From DATARR01 sp036376245 (GTDB taxonomy: Bacteria; Acidobacteriota; Thermoanaerobaculia; Multivoradales; UBA5704), in NCBI GenBank assembly GCA_036376245.1, contig DASVAS010000007.1, forward strand, positions 310,001 to 374,000: a stretch of DNA of 64,000 bases. Direction: 5' to 3'. Positions within the stretch are counted from its first letter, which is position 1, and every line of letters starts with the position of its first letter. Under the pieces are notes generated by a model that made no database searches, was not told where the DNA came from, and was given only the letters and a program-made list of their open reading frames with translations. Made by a program: the position numbers and the translations under genes. Below, piece by piece: positions 47,088 through 55,712 of this stretch.

Positions 47088-48136
47088 GCCCGCCCGCCCT
47101 CCGGCAGGTTGAAGCGGTCGAAGGCGGCCAGCGGCGCGAACGATTGGGGATCGCCGCCCAGGGGGGTCCAGCGGCTGTGCCGGAGCGCGCGGTAGGCGGC
47201 CTCGACCACCTCGACGGAGGCCAGGGCGTCCTCCATCGTCACCAGGAGGTCCTCCTCGCCCCGGATCGCCCGGGCGAAGTTGTCGATCTGCCGGCTGAAG
47301 GCCCGGACCTTGTCGTATCCCGCGCCGAAGGGGATCCAGGCGCCCGCCCCCGCCGGCCGCCAGCGCGACTGCCGCCAGCCGACCTCGATCACGCCGCGTG
47401 TGCCGTAGAGGGTGAGGTAGCTCTCCTGCTCCCGGGGCAGGCTCCAGGACAGCTCGGCGCAACCCAGCGCCCCCCGCCGGTTGCGCACGAACAGGCGGAC
47501 GCTCTCCTCCACCGCCAGCCCCTGGAGGCGCGGTCCCTCGACGGCCTGCACGTCCACCAGCGGGCCGAGGAAAAGGCGCATCAGGTCCACCGAGTGGGTG
47601 CCGTTGTCGATCAGCACGCCGCCGCCGCTCACCGCCGGGTCCGAGTTCCAGCGCGAGGCCATCTCGACCCTGGCGGTGAAGCAGTTGTCGGCCTGCACGA
47701 CGTCGCCGATCTCCCCGGCCTCGACGAGGCTCTTCGCGCGGGCCACGTCCTCCACGCAGCGGAACTTGGACGCCATGGTGAAGAGGGTTCCCGACCGGCG
47801 GGCGGCCCAGGCCATCGTCCACGCGCTCGTCAGGTCGGTGCTCAAGGGCTTCTCGCACAGCACGTGGACGCCGAGCCCGAGGAAGAAAAGCGAGATCGCG
47901 GCGTGCGTGGCCGGCGGGGTGCAGACGACCACGGCGTCCAGCGGGCAGCCGGCGGCGAGCGCCACGTGGGACGCGAACGCCGGGCAGCCCAGGCCGTTGG
48001 CCAGGGCCCGGGCGGCCTCTGGACGGGTGTCCGCCACGGCGGCGAGCACGGCCCCCTCGACGCCCGCGAACGCCTGGGCGTAGGCCGACGCGATGTTGCC
48101 GGCCCCCACCAGGCCGAAACGGAGCGGCCCGCTCAT
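47084..48136 (-). CDS. Gfo/Idh/MocA-family sugar oxidoreductase
   Basis: 350 aa. N-terminal NAD(P) Rossmann fold (FGLVGAGNIASAYAQAF) and the family motif HVLCEKPLSTDL, followed by the C-terminal substrate domain (GGVLIDNGTHSVDLMRLFLG with the catalytic-type His). Near the aminotransferase and acetyltransferase genes it most likely oxidises a nucleotide sugar at C3 or C4, as WbpB does. The ATG at 48136 overlaps the preceding stop (ATGA). Confidence 0.88.
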   Translation of the reverse strand: MSGPLRFGLVGAGNIASAYAQAFAGVEGAVLAAVADTRPEAARALANGLGCPAFASHVALAAGCPLDAVVVCTPPATHAAISLFFLGLGVHVLCEKPLSTDLTSAWTMAWAARRSGTLFTMASKFRCVEDVARAKSLVEAGEIGDVVQADNCFTARVEMASRWNSDPAVSGGGVLIDNGTHSVDLMRLFLGPLVDVQAVEGPRLQGLAVEESVRLFVRNRRGALGCAELSWSLPREQESYLTLYGTRGVIEVGWRQSRWRPAGAGAWIPFGAGYDKVRAFSRQIDNFARAIRGEEDLLVTMEDALASVEVVEAAYRALRHSRWTPLGGDPQSFAPLAAFDRFNLPEGGRA

Positions 48137-49347
48137 GCCCAGGTCCCCGCGATCTCGCAGGCGGCCTCCCGGAGAGAGCGCGCCAGGCGCTCCAGGTCGC
48201 GCCGCCTGAAGCGCTCGTTCCAGGGCACCACCAGGATGCCCTCCAGGGCCTTGTAGACGCCGGGGAAGCGGGCGCGGTCGTAGTCCACGGCCTCGGGACG
48301 GGCCAGCGGGAAGGGCCACCGCGAGCTGCCGAAAGTGCGCTGGCGGCGGAACACCTCGCACTCGAAGGCCGGCTTCTGGATGTAGCGCGGCGTCGCCGCG
48401 ATCCCCCGTTCCGCGAGGCGGGCGGCCAGAGCCACGGCCCCGCCTTCGAGATCCCGGGAGGAGACCCGCAGGCAATAGCGCCAGAACGTGTGGAGGGAGC
48501 CGGGGCGGACCCGCGGCGGGGCGACGCCGGGCAGGCCCGCCAGCTCCGCGGAGAGCCAGGCGGCGTTGGCGACCCGCGCCTCGACGGACGCCGGGAGCTT
48601 GGGGAGCTGCGCCAGGGCGACCGCCCCCTGAAGCTCGCTCATCCGGGAGTTCAGGGCCAGGAAGGTGTGGTCCGGCGCCGCGTCGCCGTACCCCCAGGCC
48701 TTGTTGATGAAGAGGAACATGCGGCGGGCCAGCGCGTCGTCGTTCGTGGTGACGATCCCGCCCTCGCCGGCCGTGATGTGCTTGCCCTGCTGGAGGCTGA
48801 AGGTCCCGATCGCCCCGAGGGTCCCCACCGTCCGCCCGCCGTCGCTCGCCAGGAACGCCTGGGCGCAGTCCTCGATCACCGGGATCCCCCGGCCGCGGGC
48901 CAGCGCGAGGATCGGCGCCATGTCGCACGGATTGCCGAAGAGGTGGGTGACGATGATGGCGCGGGTGCGATCGGAGAGGCGGGGCGCGATCGTTTCCGCG
49001 GTCACGTTGGCGGTCTCGGGGTCGACGTCCGCGAAGACCGGGATGGCCCCCTGGTAGAGGATCGGCGCGATGGCTCCCATGTCGGTGACGGGCGAAGTGA
49101 CGATCTCGTCCCCCGGCTCGGGATCGATCGCCGCCACCGCCGTGTGGAACGCCGCGGTGCCCGAGGAGCAGGCCCAGGCGTGGCGAGCTCCCAGCAGCTC
49201 GGCGAACCGGCGTTCCAGCGCCCGCACGAACGTCCCCTTGGTGCTGGTCAGGATGCCGCTGCGCAGGACCTCCGCCAGCAGGGCGAGCTCCGCGCCGTCG
49301 AAGCTGCGGCCGGAGGCGTCCTGATCCGAAGGCAGGGGCTCATTCAT
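48133..49347 (-). CDS. DegT/DnrJ/EryC1/StrS sugar aminotransferase
   Basis: PLP enzyme of 404 aa placing an amino group on a keto-sugar nucleotide. Family blocks: CSSGTAAFHTAVAAI, SPVTDMGAIAPILYQGA, IPVIEDCAQAFLA, and LQQGKHITAGEGGIVTTND with the PLP-binding Lys. The ATG at 49347 starts the family sequence and overlaps the stop of the upstream gene; the frame continues further upstream but is out of register with that gene. In context it would act after the Gfo/Idh/MocA enzyme and before the acetyltransferase. Confidence 0.9.
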   Translation of the reverse strand: MNEPLPSDQDASGRSFDGAELALLAEVLRSGILTSTKGTFVRALERRFAELLGARHAWACSSGTAAFHTAVAAIDPEPGDEIVTSPVTDMGAIAPILYQGAIPVFADVDPETANVTAETIAPRLSDRTRAIIVTHLFGNPCDMAPILALARGRGIPVIEDCAQAFLASDGGRTVGTLGAIGTFSLQQGKHITAGEGGIVTTNDDALARRMFLFINKAWGYGDAAPDHTFLALNSRMSELQGAVALAQLPKLPASVEARVANAAWLSAELAGLPGVAPPRVRPGSLHTFWRYCLRVSSRDLEGGAVALAARLAERGIAATPRYIQKPAFECEVFRRQRTFGSSRWPFPLARPEAVDYDRARFPGVYKALEGILVVPWNERFRRRDLERLARSLREAACEIAGTWA

Positions 49348-51062
49348 GGCCGGCTTCCCGCGGAGAGGTCCGCGGGCCCCGCCGCGCCGGCCCACTGCCG
49401 GAGCCGGCGGCCGAAGAGGCGCAGGGCCGCGAGACGGGTGAGGAGGCGGAGATGGCCCAGGACGGAGCGCAGGACCTTCATCTTGGACTGGCCCAGGAGG
49501 CGCACGTCGAGCGTCGCCGGATGCTCGACGATCCGGGCCCCCGCGAGGTCCAGCCGCGCCAGGATCTCGGCGACGCCGAGGAAGCCCTCCTCGCGCAGGC
49601 GCAGGCCCGCCACCGCGCTCCGGCGGTAGACGCGGAAGCAGCTCGTGTACGTCGCGAGCTTCTGCCGCAGCACCTGCCGGTAGAGGAACGACGCGCCCCG
49701 CGAGAGCGCCAGGCGCCAGGCGGGCACGTTGAGCACCCGGCCGGCCGGATGATAGGGCGAGGCCGTGACCAGGTCCGCGCCGTCCACGAGCCTGGGGATC
49801 ATCTCCGCCAGGACGTGGGGATCGTAGGTGCAGTCGCAATCGATCGAGCAGACGATCTCCGTCCGCGCCGCCGCCAGCCCGGTCAGGATCGCCGCCGCCA
49901 CGCCCCGGTTGGTCTCGTGCCGCACCAGGCGGTGCTCCGGCCGGCCGCCGAACAGCCGGTTCAGAAGCTCCCACGTGCCGTCGCGGCTCCCGTCGTCCAC
50001 GAACAGGAAGGAGAGCCGGTACCGCGGCCGCAGCGAGGCGGCCACGCTCCGCAGCGTGTTCGCCAGATACTCCAGCGACCGCTCCTCGTTGTAGCAGGGC
50101 ACGACGATGGTGACGGAAGGGCGGGCGGCGAACGCCGGCGCCGCCTTGCGGACCGCCGCCGGCCGCGGCCTCTCCGCCAAGACCTCCACCGGACTCGGCT
50201 GGAGGCCCAGATAGTCCGCGATCCCGGTCACCCGGCAGGTGCGGAAATAGTCCTCCAGGACCCACTCCATCTTGTCCAGGTTCCGGTAATGGCGCAGGCG
50301 CGTCAGGGGCGATCCCGCGTTGAGCTTCGGCTGCTCGGGATCGAGCTCCCAGACGTGGAAGTACATGACGAACGGAGCGCCCTCGCGGCGATGCCAGCGC
50401 CGGACCAGCGGCCGGATCAGCGTGTGGGGAAGCTGCCGGAAGTAGTTGCCGCCCGCCACCGGCAGCGCGAGGCCGCAGAGGCTCGGGGCCGAAGGGGGGA
50501 CCTCCCACAGCACCCGGCCGCCCGCCGCGCGGCGATGGATCGTGCGCCGCCAGGGCTCCCCGGCGAACCGGCGGAGCACGGGGCGGACGCTCGAATCGTA
50601 GGCGTACCCCTCCTCCGCCACCACGTCCAGCGCCCACAGGTCGGACGGTCCCAGGAAGTGCGGGATGCGGTGCCCCAGCACGCGCCGGCCGCCCGCCCGC
50701 TCCAGGGCCTCGCGCGAGCGCCGCAGGTCCTCGCGCAGCTCCGTCCGGCTCACCTGGCGGATGGTCTTGTGGCGATAGCCGCCGCTGGCGACCTCATGAC
50801 CGCGCGCGACGATGCCGCGCACCACCTCGGGCATCGCCTCCGCCACCCAGCCGAGGACGAAAAAGGTGGCCTTGACGCCGAAGGCGTCCAGGAGGCTGAG
50901 CGTCTTCTCCGTATTGCGCGCGACCCGCGCCTCGAAGCGGTACCAGTTCTCCGGCGGGATGAGCTTCTGGAACGAGCCCACCTGGAAATAGTCCTCGACT
51001 CCCACTGTCAGGAGAATCCGGTTCGACGCGGCTGACACGGCTGACATAGCTGACAGATCCAT
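49344..51062 (-). CDS. Deacetylase-like (DUF3473-type) domain fused to GT2 glycosyltransferase
   Basis: 572 aa. Residues ~10-300 resemble polysaccharide deacetylases tied to exosortase/PEP-CTERM loci: VEDYFQVGSFQKLIPPENW, RNTEKTLSLLDAFGVKATFFV and FHVWELDPEQPKL. The expected metal site is altered: GVED in place of DVED, and SGGYRH in place of SHG-x-x-H. Residues ~330-570 are a GT2 domain (VTIVVPCYNEERSLEYL, FLFVDDGSRDGTWELL, DCDCTYD). The ATG at 51062 follows AAGGAACGAAGCCC; a TTG at 51110 is a weaker alternative. It leads a six-gene operon. Confidence 0.83.
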   Translation of the reverse strand: MDLSAMSAVSAASNRILLTVGVEDYFQVGSFQKLIPPENWYRFEARVARNTEKTLSLLDAFGVKATFFVLGWVAEAMPEVVRGIVARGHEVASGGYRHKTIRQVSRTELREDLRRSREALERAGGRRVLGHRIPHFLGPSDLWALDVVAEEGYAYDSSVRPVLRRFAGEPWRRTIHRRAAGGRVLWEVPPSAPSLCGLALPVAGGNYFRQLPHTLIRPLVRRWHRREGAPFVMYFHVWELDPEQPKLNAGSPLTRLRHYRNLDKMEWVLEDYFRTCRVTGIADYLGLQPSPVEVLAERPRPAAVRKAAPAFAARPSVTIVVPCYNEERSLEYLANTLRSVAASLRPRYRLSFLFVDDGSRDGTWELLNRLFGGRPEHRLVRHETNRGVAAAILTGLAAARTEIVCSIDCDCTYDPHVLAEMIPRLVDGADLVTASPYHPAGRVLNVPAWRLALSRGASFLYRQVLRQKLATYTSCFRVYRRSAVAGLRLREEGFLGVAEILARLDLAGARIVEHPATLDVRLLGQSKMKVLRSVLGHLRLLTRLAALRLFGRRLRQWAGAAGPADLSAGSRP

Positions 51063-51375
51063 GGGCTTCGTTCCTTCGGCCCCCCGACGCCTCGATTCGA
51101 CTGCTTCCAAATGCTGGCGCTTTAGAATTGCAAGGCGCGAGCCATAGAATGTTTTTAATGTTTCTGGAGGAACGGACCGCCGCGAGCCGGCGTGGGGGCG
51201 GGGTGGGAGCGCCGCTTATAGAGCTTCTGCAATTTGAGGCTTATAAAAACGGGATTCCGACTTTTCGTTTCGGGCTTTCAACGGCCCGCTCTACCAGGCG
51301 GCGCTGATCGCCAAAGCCGGGCGGGCGGGCTCGGCCGGAAGGGGCTGCAGCAGGAGGAGTGGCTTCGGGCCACAC
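51063..51375. other. Intergenic region, mostly featureless
   Basis: These 313 nt separate two minus-strand genes. It must hold the promoter of the polysaccharide operon. A lower-GC stretch (TGTTTTTAATGTTT, about 51148-51162) is the likeliest promoter area, but no clear -35/-10 pair can be defended. No repeat or RNA gene seen. Confidence 0.35.
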
Positions 51376-52086
51376 CTACTCGTCGAACTTCAGGTCAGAG
51401 ATTCGTTCAGCCGTTTTGCGAATTTTGCAGGTCAGCTCGCCGATATCCGGGTGGTTGCGGCCCGCCACGAAGGCTTGTTGGCGATCGCACTCACTGTCCC
51501 GGTATTTGCCCCACTGGACATTGCTCTCTTCCAGGGTCCTTTTGGCGGACAGCTTGTCCATGGATTGTCCTGCCTGCTGAGCAGCCTCCTTCAGCAAAGC
51601 CGCCAGGGCAGCCTCTTCTCGTTTCAGGGAATCTTGCAGGCATTGGGTCATTTTCCCCCATTCGCCGGCTTCAAAGCCATCCCAGCAAACATCCACTGGA
51701 TCCCGGGGACCGTCCTGCATAATGTGAACGAATACGGGCTTGTCGGCAGCTTCCAGCAAGCAGACAAAGCGCACATTCGATGTCCCGCCAGTCTTGTCCT
51801 TCCAAATGCCATCGCCGGAAAGCACCGTGCCGCTCAACGAGCTGCCCGCCTTCTTTTCGTACTTTTCCTGATTCACACCTTCTTCCAGCAGTTGGACGGA
51901 AGCAAAGCGCGCCGGGCTGGCCTGTTGATAGTGCTGGGTTGCATAGCGCTGACAGGCGGCAAGGGACTGGGTCCCGGAAGGCTCATCGGCAGTCCCTCTT
52001 GCCAGGTGGAAGCTCCCAAAAGCAAGCCAGCATCCCGCCAGCAAGAACACCACACGCATCGACCTGCGAGAGGGTTTCACGGTCAT
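51376..52086 (-). CDS. Exported protein with LprI/DUF1311-like C-terminal domain
   Basis: 236 aa. N-terminal hydrophobic signal (MRVVFLLAGCWLAFGSFHL). The last ~95 residues resemble the lysozyme-inhibitor LprI/DUF1311 domain: CLQDSLKREEAALAALLKE, WGKYRDSECDRQQA and LTCKIRKTAERISDL, with the paired Cys. The middle region (about 45-135) has no family I recognise. Inhibition of lysozyme is a family precedent and not shown here. A second Met at residue 10 may be the true start. Confidence 0.75.
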   Translation of the reverse strand: MTVKPSRRSMRVVFLLAGCWLAFGSFHLARGTADEPSGTQSLAACQRYATQHYQQASPARFASVQLLEEGVNQEKYEKKAGSSLSGTVLSGDGIWKDKTGGTSNVRFVCLLEAADKPVFVHIMQDGPRDPVDVCWDGFEAGEWGKMTQCLQDSLKREEAALAALLKEAAQQAGQSMDKLSAKRTLEESNVQWGKYRDSECDRQQAFVAGRNHPDIGELTCKIRKTAERISDLKFDE

Positions 52087-52188
52087 TTCATCTCTCCCTT
52101 AGGGAAGGTAGATTGGCCGCCTACTCTACGCTGGTTCCTGATCCTCGTCAAAGGGGCTCGGCCGCTTTTCTCCAGGCCTCCAGTCCGC

Positions 52189-54423
52189 TCAAGGCTTTTC
52201 CGCGATGAGGTACAACCGGCTCGCCGTGGCCAGATAAAGCGCGTCGCCGATCGCGGCCGGACGCGAATAGAGCGGGGCCTCCATTTCGATCTCCGCCAGC
52301 AATTCCTTTTTCCGTCCGGCACGAAGAACGGTCATCAGGCCTGCCTCGTTTCCGACGTAGAGGCGGTCGCCGGCCAGCAGGAGGGAGCCCCAGATTACAT
52401 CGTGCGTCTCATGCTTCCACAGGTGGGCGCCGGTCGCCGCGTCCAGACAATGAACGGTGCCGCCCAGGTCTCCGACGTACAGCAGACCGTCCTTCACGAT
52501 GGGGGTTCCCACCACGCGGCCGACCTCGCGCGAAGTCCACAGGAGCCCGCTCCTGGTGACGTCTCCCTGGCCGTCGGGACGGATCGCGTGAACCAGCGAA
52601 GGCGCGTCGCCGTGCCCGGGAGACTGCCCCATGGCGATGAACACGCGGCCGTCGGCGAAGACCGGTGAAGCGATGATCGAGCTGCGCGAAAGGACGCCGG
52701 CGCGCGGCAGAAAGCGAGCGTCTTTCGGGTTGCCGTCGAATCGCCAGATTTCGTAACCCGACGCCGCGTCGTAGGCGCGCAGCCAGCCGTCTCCGCCGCC
52801 GAAGAGTACCTGCACGCGCCCGTTGACGTCGGCCGCCACGGGGCTGGACCAGGAGCCGTGCAGCACCCCACCTCCCGCTCCGATGGCGCGCCAGACCACT
52901 TCGCCCGAGTGCTTGTTCACCGCGATCAAGCTCGGAGCGCGCGGCGACGGGACGCCCGAATGGCCTTCGTTCTGGCCGTTGGACGTACCCACCATGAGCA
53001 GATCGCCCAGGGGCAACACGTCGCTGTTGCAGGCTTCATGGGGAAAGACGCCCAGGGCGGGCATGTCGAGCTCCCAGACGATGTCCGCCGCGGCGTTGTC
53101 TTTGAAGAGCTCGTCCCGATACGGACCATCGTTCTCGCCATCGCGGAAACCCTGCCTGTCGAGGCAGCGGAGCTCACACTCGGCGGTGACATAGTACAAA
53201 CGGTCGCCGTCGACATAAGGAGCGCTGGTCGTCGAAGGCAACAGCCAATCCCGTAGGCCGCGCTCCACCCGCGGGGCCACATCCTGCCAGAGGAACGCGC
53301 CATCCGCCGCACGAAAGGCCATGAGCACGCCGGAATCTTTCCGAAAGATGGGATTCATTCGCAGGGTATTGTCGGTCCCCACATAGACCACGTCGCCGGC
53401 AACCACGGGACGGCCATAGGCTTCGCCTCCCAATTCGACGCTCCAGACGATGTTCCGCCCCGTGGCCGGATCCCAGTCGACGGGAGGATTCCCCGTTGGA
53501 GCCGCGGTCGTCGGGGGTTGGAGCGGGACGGAAAGCCCCGGCACATCGGGTGGAACCACAGGCTTTTCAGACTCGATGCCCGCGATGCGGTTCAGCGCCC
53601 ACTCCGCCTGGCTGCGCAACGCGGGATCGTTCGCGGCCGCTCTCAACGCCTCCCGGGCCGCCTGCGCCTTCGGCCCGATGCTTCCGAGCGCCTCGGCCGC
53701 GCAGATGCGAACATAGAGGAACTCATCCTTCAGGGCTGCGATCAACTGAGGCACGGCGGACTGCGCGGCCGGACCGATGCCCGCGAGGGCCTCCCCCGCC
53801 GCCCAGCGGACGCCGGGAACCGGATCGCCCAAGGCTCTGGCGAGGTCCCTGGTCGCCGCGGCCGCCTTCGGACCGATGGCAGCCAGGGCCTCCGCCGTGT
53901 AAATGCGGACGTGTGGCTCCTCGTGCGAGAGAGCCTCGACCAGAGCGCGTACCGAAGGACTGGCCCGCTTGCCCAAAGCGCCCAGGGCACGCGCGGCATC
54001 GGCCGCGACCATCGAATCCTGATCTCTCAGCGCCCGTCGCAACGCCGGCTGAATCGATTCCGTATCGGGCGCCAGGTCGATCAAGGCATCGGCGGCGAAA
54101 CGCCGGAAGGAGACCTGCTCATGCCGAAGCAATTCGACCAGCAGCGGAATGGCCGGCGGACCGATCTGCCGGATGATTTCAAAAGTCTGCTGATGCAGGT
54201 CTTCATCTTCACCGGCGAGGAATCGTCTCAGCAGAGGCAGCGAACGCCCGGCCTCCTCGACCAGCTCGGCTTCGGCGCTGGCGCGGACCTTCGGGTCGTC
54301 GGCCGTCACGCGATCCGCCCACTCACGCACCAGGACCGAGGATTGGGACTTCGCGGCCAGTGGGTCAGGGCCAGCCGCAAATATTATTATTGCGAGAGCG
54401 GATCCTTTTACGAATGATCTCAT
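52189..54423 (-). CDS. Exported HEAT-repeat / PQQ-type beta-propeller protein
   Basis: 744 aa. Signal-like N-terminus (FVKGSALAIIIFAAGPDPLAA). Residues about 35-280 contain seven HEAT-type helical repeats (for example AIPLLVELLRHEQVSFRRFA; VPQLIAALKDEFLYVRICAA). A Pro/Thr linker leads to a PQQ-enzyme-like beta-propeller (about 320-744) with repeats such as DGDRLYYVTAECELRCLDRQ and DGLLYVGDLGGTVHCLDAATG. No PQQ-dehydrogenase catalytic residues are apparent, so it is more likely a scaffold or assembly protein. Start: ATG at 54423. Confidence 0.82.
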   Translation of the reverse strand: MRSFVKGSALAIIIFAAGPDPLAAKSQSSVLVREWADRVTADDPKVRASAEAELVEEAGRSLPLLRRFLAGEDEDLHQQTFEIIRQIGPPAIPLLVELLRHEQVSFRRFAADALIDLAPDTESIQPALRRALRDQDSMVAADAARALGALGKRASPSVRALVEALSHEEPHVRIYTAEALAAIGPKAAAATRDLARALGDPVPGVRWAAGEALAGIGPAAQSAVPQLIAALKDEFLYVRICAAEALGSIGPKAQAAREALRAAANDPALRSQAEWALNRIAGIESEKPVVPPDVPGLSVPLQPPTTAAPTGNPPVDWDPATGRNIVWSVELGGEAYGRPVVAGDVVYVGTDNTLRMNPIFRKDSGVLMAFRAADGAFLWQDVAPRVERGLRDWLLPSTTSAPYVDGDRLYYVTAECELRCLDRQGFRDGENDGPYRDELFKDNAAADIVWELDMPALGVFPHEACNSDVLPLGDLLMVGTSNGQNEGHSGVPSPRAPSLIAVNKHSGEVVWRAIGAGGGVLHGSWSSPVAADVNGRVQVLFGGGDGWLRAYDAASGYEIWRFDGNPKDARFLPRAGVLSRSSIIASPVFADGRVFIAMGQSPGHGDAPSLVHAIRPDGQGDVTRSGLLWTSREVGRVVGTPIVKDGLLYVGDLGGTVHCLDAATGAHLWKHETHDVIWGSLLLAGDRLYVGNEAGLMTVLRAGRKKELLAEIEMEAPLYSRPAAIGDALYLATASRLYLIAEKP

Positions 54424-55037
54424 GAAAACCCTTGCCCTTGACTTCGAGAAGCCGATAGCCGATTCTCTATAGCGGAGGCTCGGCCCAGGGGCTGCTGCTT
54501 GTTCGGTGGCTCTGAAGGCATTGCCTCCTTTTTCATTCTCCAACTTGCCTCGGCTCGTATGGATCCGGCACGAAAACGATGCCGTAGGAATCGTAGACGA
54601 CCCCGTCGCGCGCTTTGAAGTTATGCTCATCCTACGCCCGGCTCGTATGCTCGTCAACGCTGAAAGCGGACGTGTAGCTACCGGGAAGGCGGTAGAGACG
54701 ACCCCGCCCGTTTCAGAACGCCCTTCGCAGGCCGCTCACGTCGGGTCGTCTCCGGGACGGAGACACGGCTACGATTCACCCCTTCGTCGGACGAGGGAAG
54801 GAGATCCTTTCGCGTGCCCGCCGAATGAATGGCCAAATGGACCGGTATTCCCGCCTCGAGAGACGCCCCGACGTGGGGGGCCTGCGAAGGGCGTTCTGAA
54901 ACGGGCAGGGACGTCTCTACCGCCTCGCACATAGGCTTTCGTACCAGGAGCCGGCCAAACCCTCGCGCCGGAGCCGGGGATCTCGACAGCACATCCGCGG
55001 GACGCTGCCGCGGATGCCCGAGCCCGTTCCTGAGAGC
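54424..55037. other. 614-nt gene-free region carrying an inverted-repeat element
   Basis: No gene is supported. ORFs of about 100-140 codons exist on both strands across 54506-55134, but they run through the inverted repeat described at 54688-54924 and translate to low-complexity sequence. The remainder shows no recognisable feature. Confidence 0.5.
54688..54924. repeat. Inverted-repeat element, 58-nt arms, MITE-like
   Basis: Arms 54688-54745 and 54867-54924 are reverse complements with about five mismatches in 58 nt. Each contains CGTTTCAGAACGCCCTTCGC or its complement. The inner 121 nt hold no gene. Transposase is absent, so the element would depend on one elsewhere. Confidence 0.75.
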
Positions 55038-55622
55038 TCAGGCAGGCTTGATGCGGACGATAGGCCGCTGGGGCTTGCGACGCGCCACTTCCTGGAAGCC
55101 GGCTTTGTCGTACATGGACTTGGCCCCGAACCACATGAAGTCGTCTTTGGCGCGAGTCGGTTTGTCGACCGGGTAGGCCTCGACCAACGTGGCGCCCTGT
55201 TCCTTGGCGTAGGCGACGGCCCCCGCGAGGAGCGCCTGGGCGACACCCTGGCCGCGATACTCGGCCGGCACGACAAAGCAGACGATGGACCAGACGGGTT
55301 GCTCATCGACAGCCTTCATCACAGGCGAGCGCTTGAGCCTGGCGTACTCCTCGCGTGGACCGATGGAGACCCAGCCGACCGGGACCTTGCCGCGATAGCC
55401 GATGAGGCCTGGCGGATTACCAGCATCGACGAACGCTTTGAGCGCAGCGCGATTCGCCTGGGAGCGGGTCACCCCCGGCGGCAGTGGCTCACCGGGGCCG
55501 CTGAGACGGTAGGCCATGCACCAGCAGCCACGAGCGACCGAGCATCCCTTGGCATTGAAGACCGCTTCGAGGTCGGGCCAGCGATCTGGCGTGAGAGGAG
55601 CGACCGTGATTTTCATTGGCAT
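55038..55622 (-). CDS. GNAT-family N-acetyltransferase
   Basis: 194 aa with GNAT core: WSIVCFVVPAEYRGQGVAQALLAGAVAYA (acetyl-CoA loop R/Q-x-x-G-x-A) and a C-terminal beta strand near MYDKAGFQEVARR. The N-terminal stretch CSVARGCWCMAYRL contains closely spaced cysteines and is typical of this uncharacterised subgroup. Target unknown. Start M at 55622; a second Met two codons on (55616) is equally possible. Divergent from the exonuclease gene. Confidence 0.85.
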   Translation of the reverse strand: MPMKITVAPLTPDRWPDLEAVFNAKGCSVARGCWCMAYRLSGPGEPLPPGVTRSQANRAALKAFVDAGNPPGLIGYRGKVPVGWVSIGPREEYARLKRSPVMKAVDEQPVWSIVCFVVPAEYRGQGVAQALLAGAVAYAKEQGATLVEAYPVDKPTRAKDDFMWFGAKSMYDKAGFQEVARRKPQRPIVRIKPA

Positions 55623-55712
55623 TGCCGGACCCTTGCGGGAACCTTCCGTTCCCAGGCATTCTATGGCGAAAGCAGCCGACCCTGCCCTGTGTAGCCGAAA
55701 GGACTCGCGCGC

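Noticed and set aside
49344..51062. Exosortase/PEP-CTERM system suggested by the DUF3473-like domain.
   Set aside because: No exosortase, PEP-CTERM protein or Prs proteins are in the window.
54506..55134. Overlapping ORFs on both strands coding for Arg/Pro/Ser-rich proteins.
   Set aside because: They translate through the inverted-repeat element and show no domain or ribosome site.
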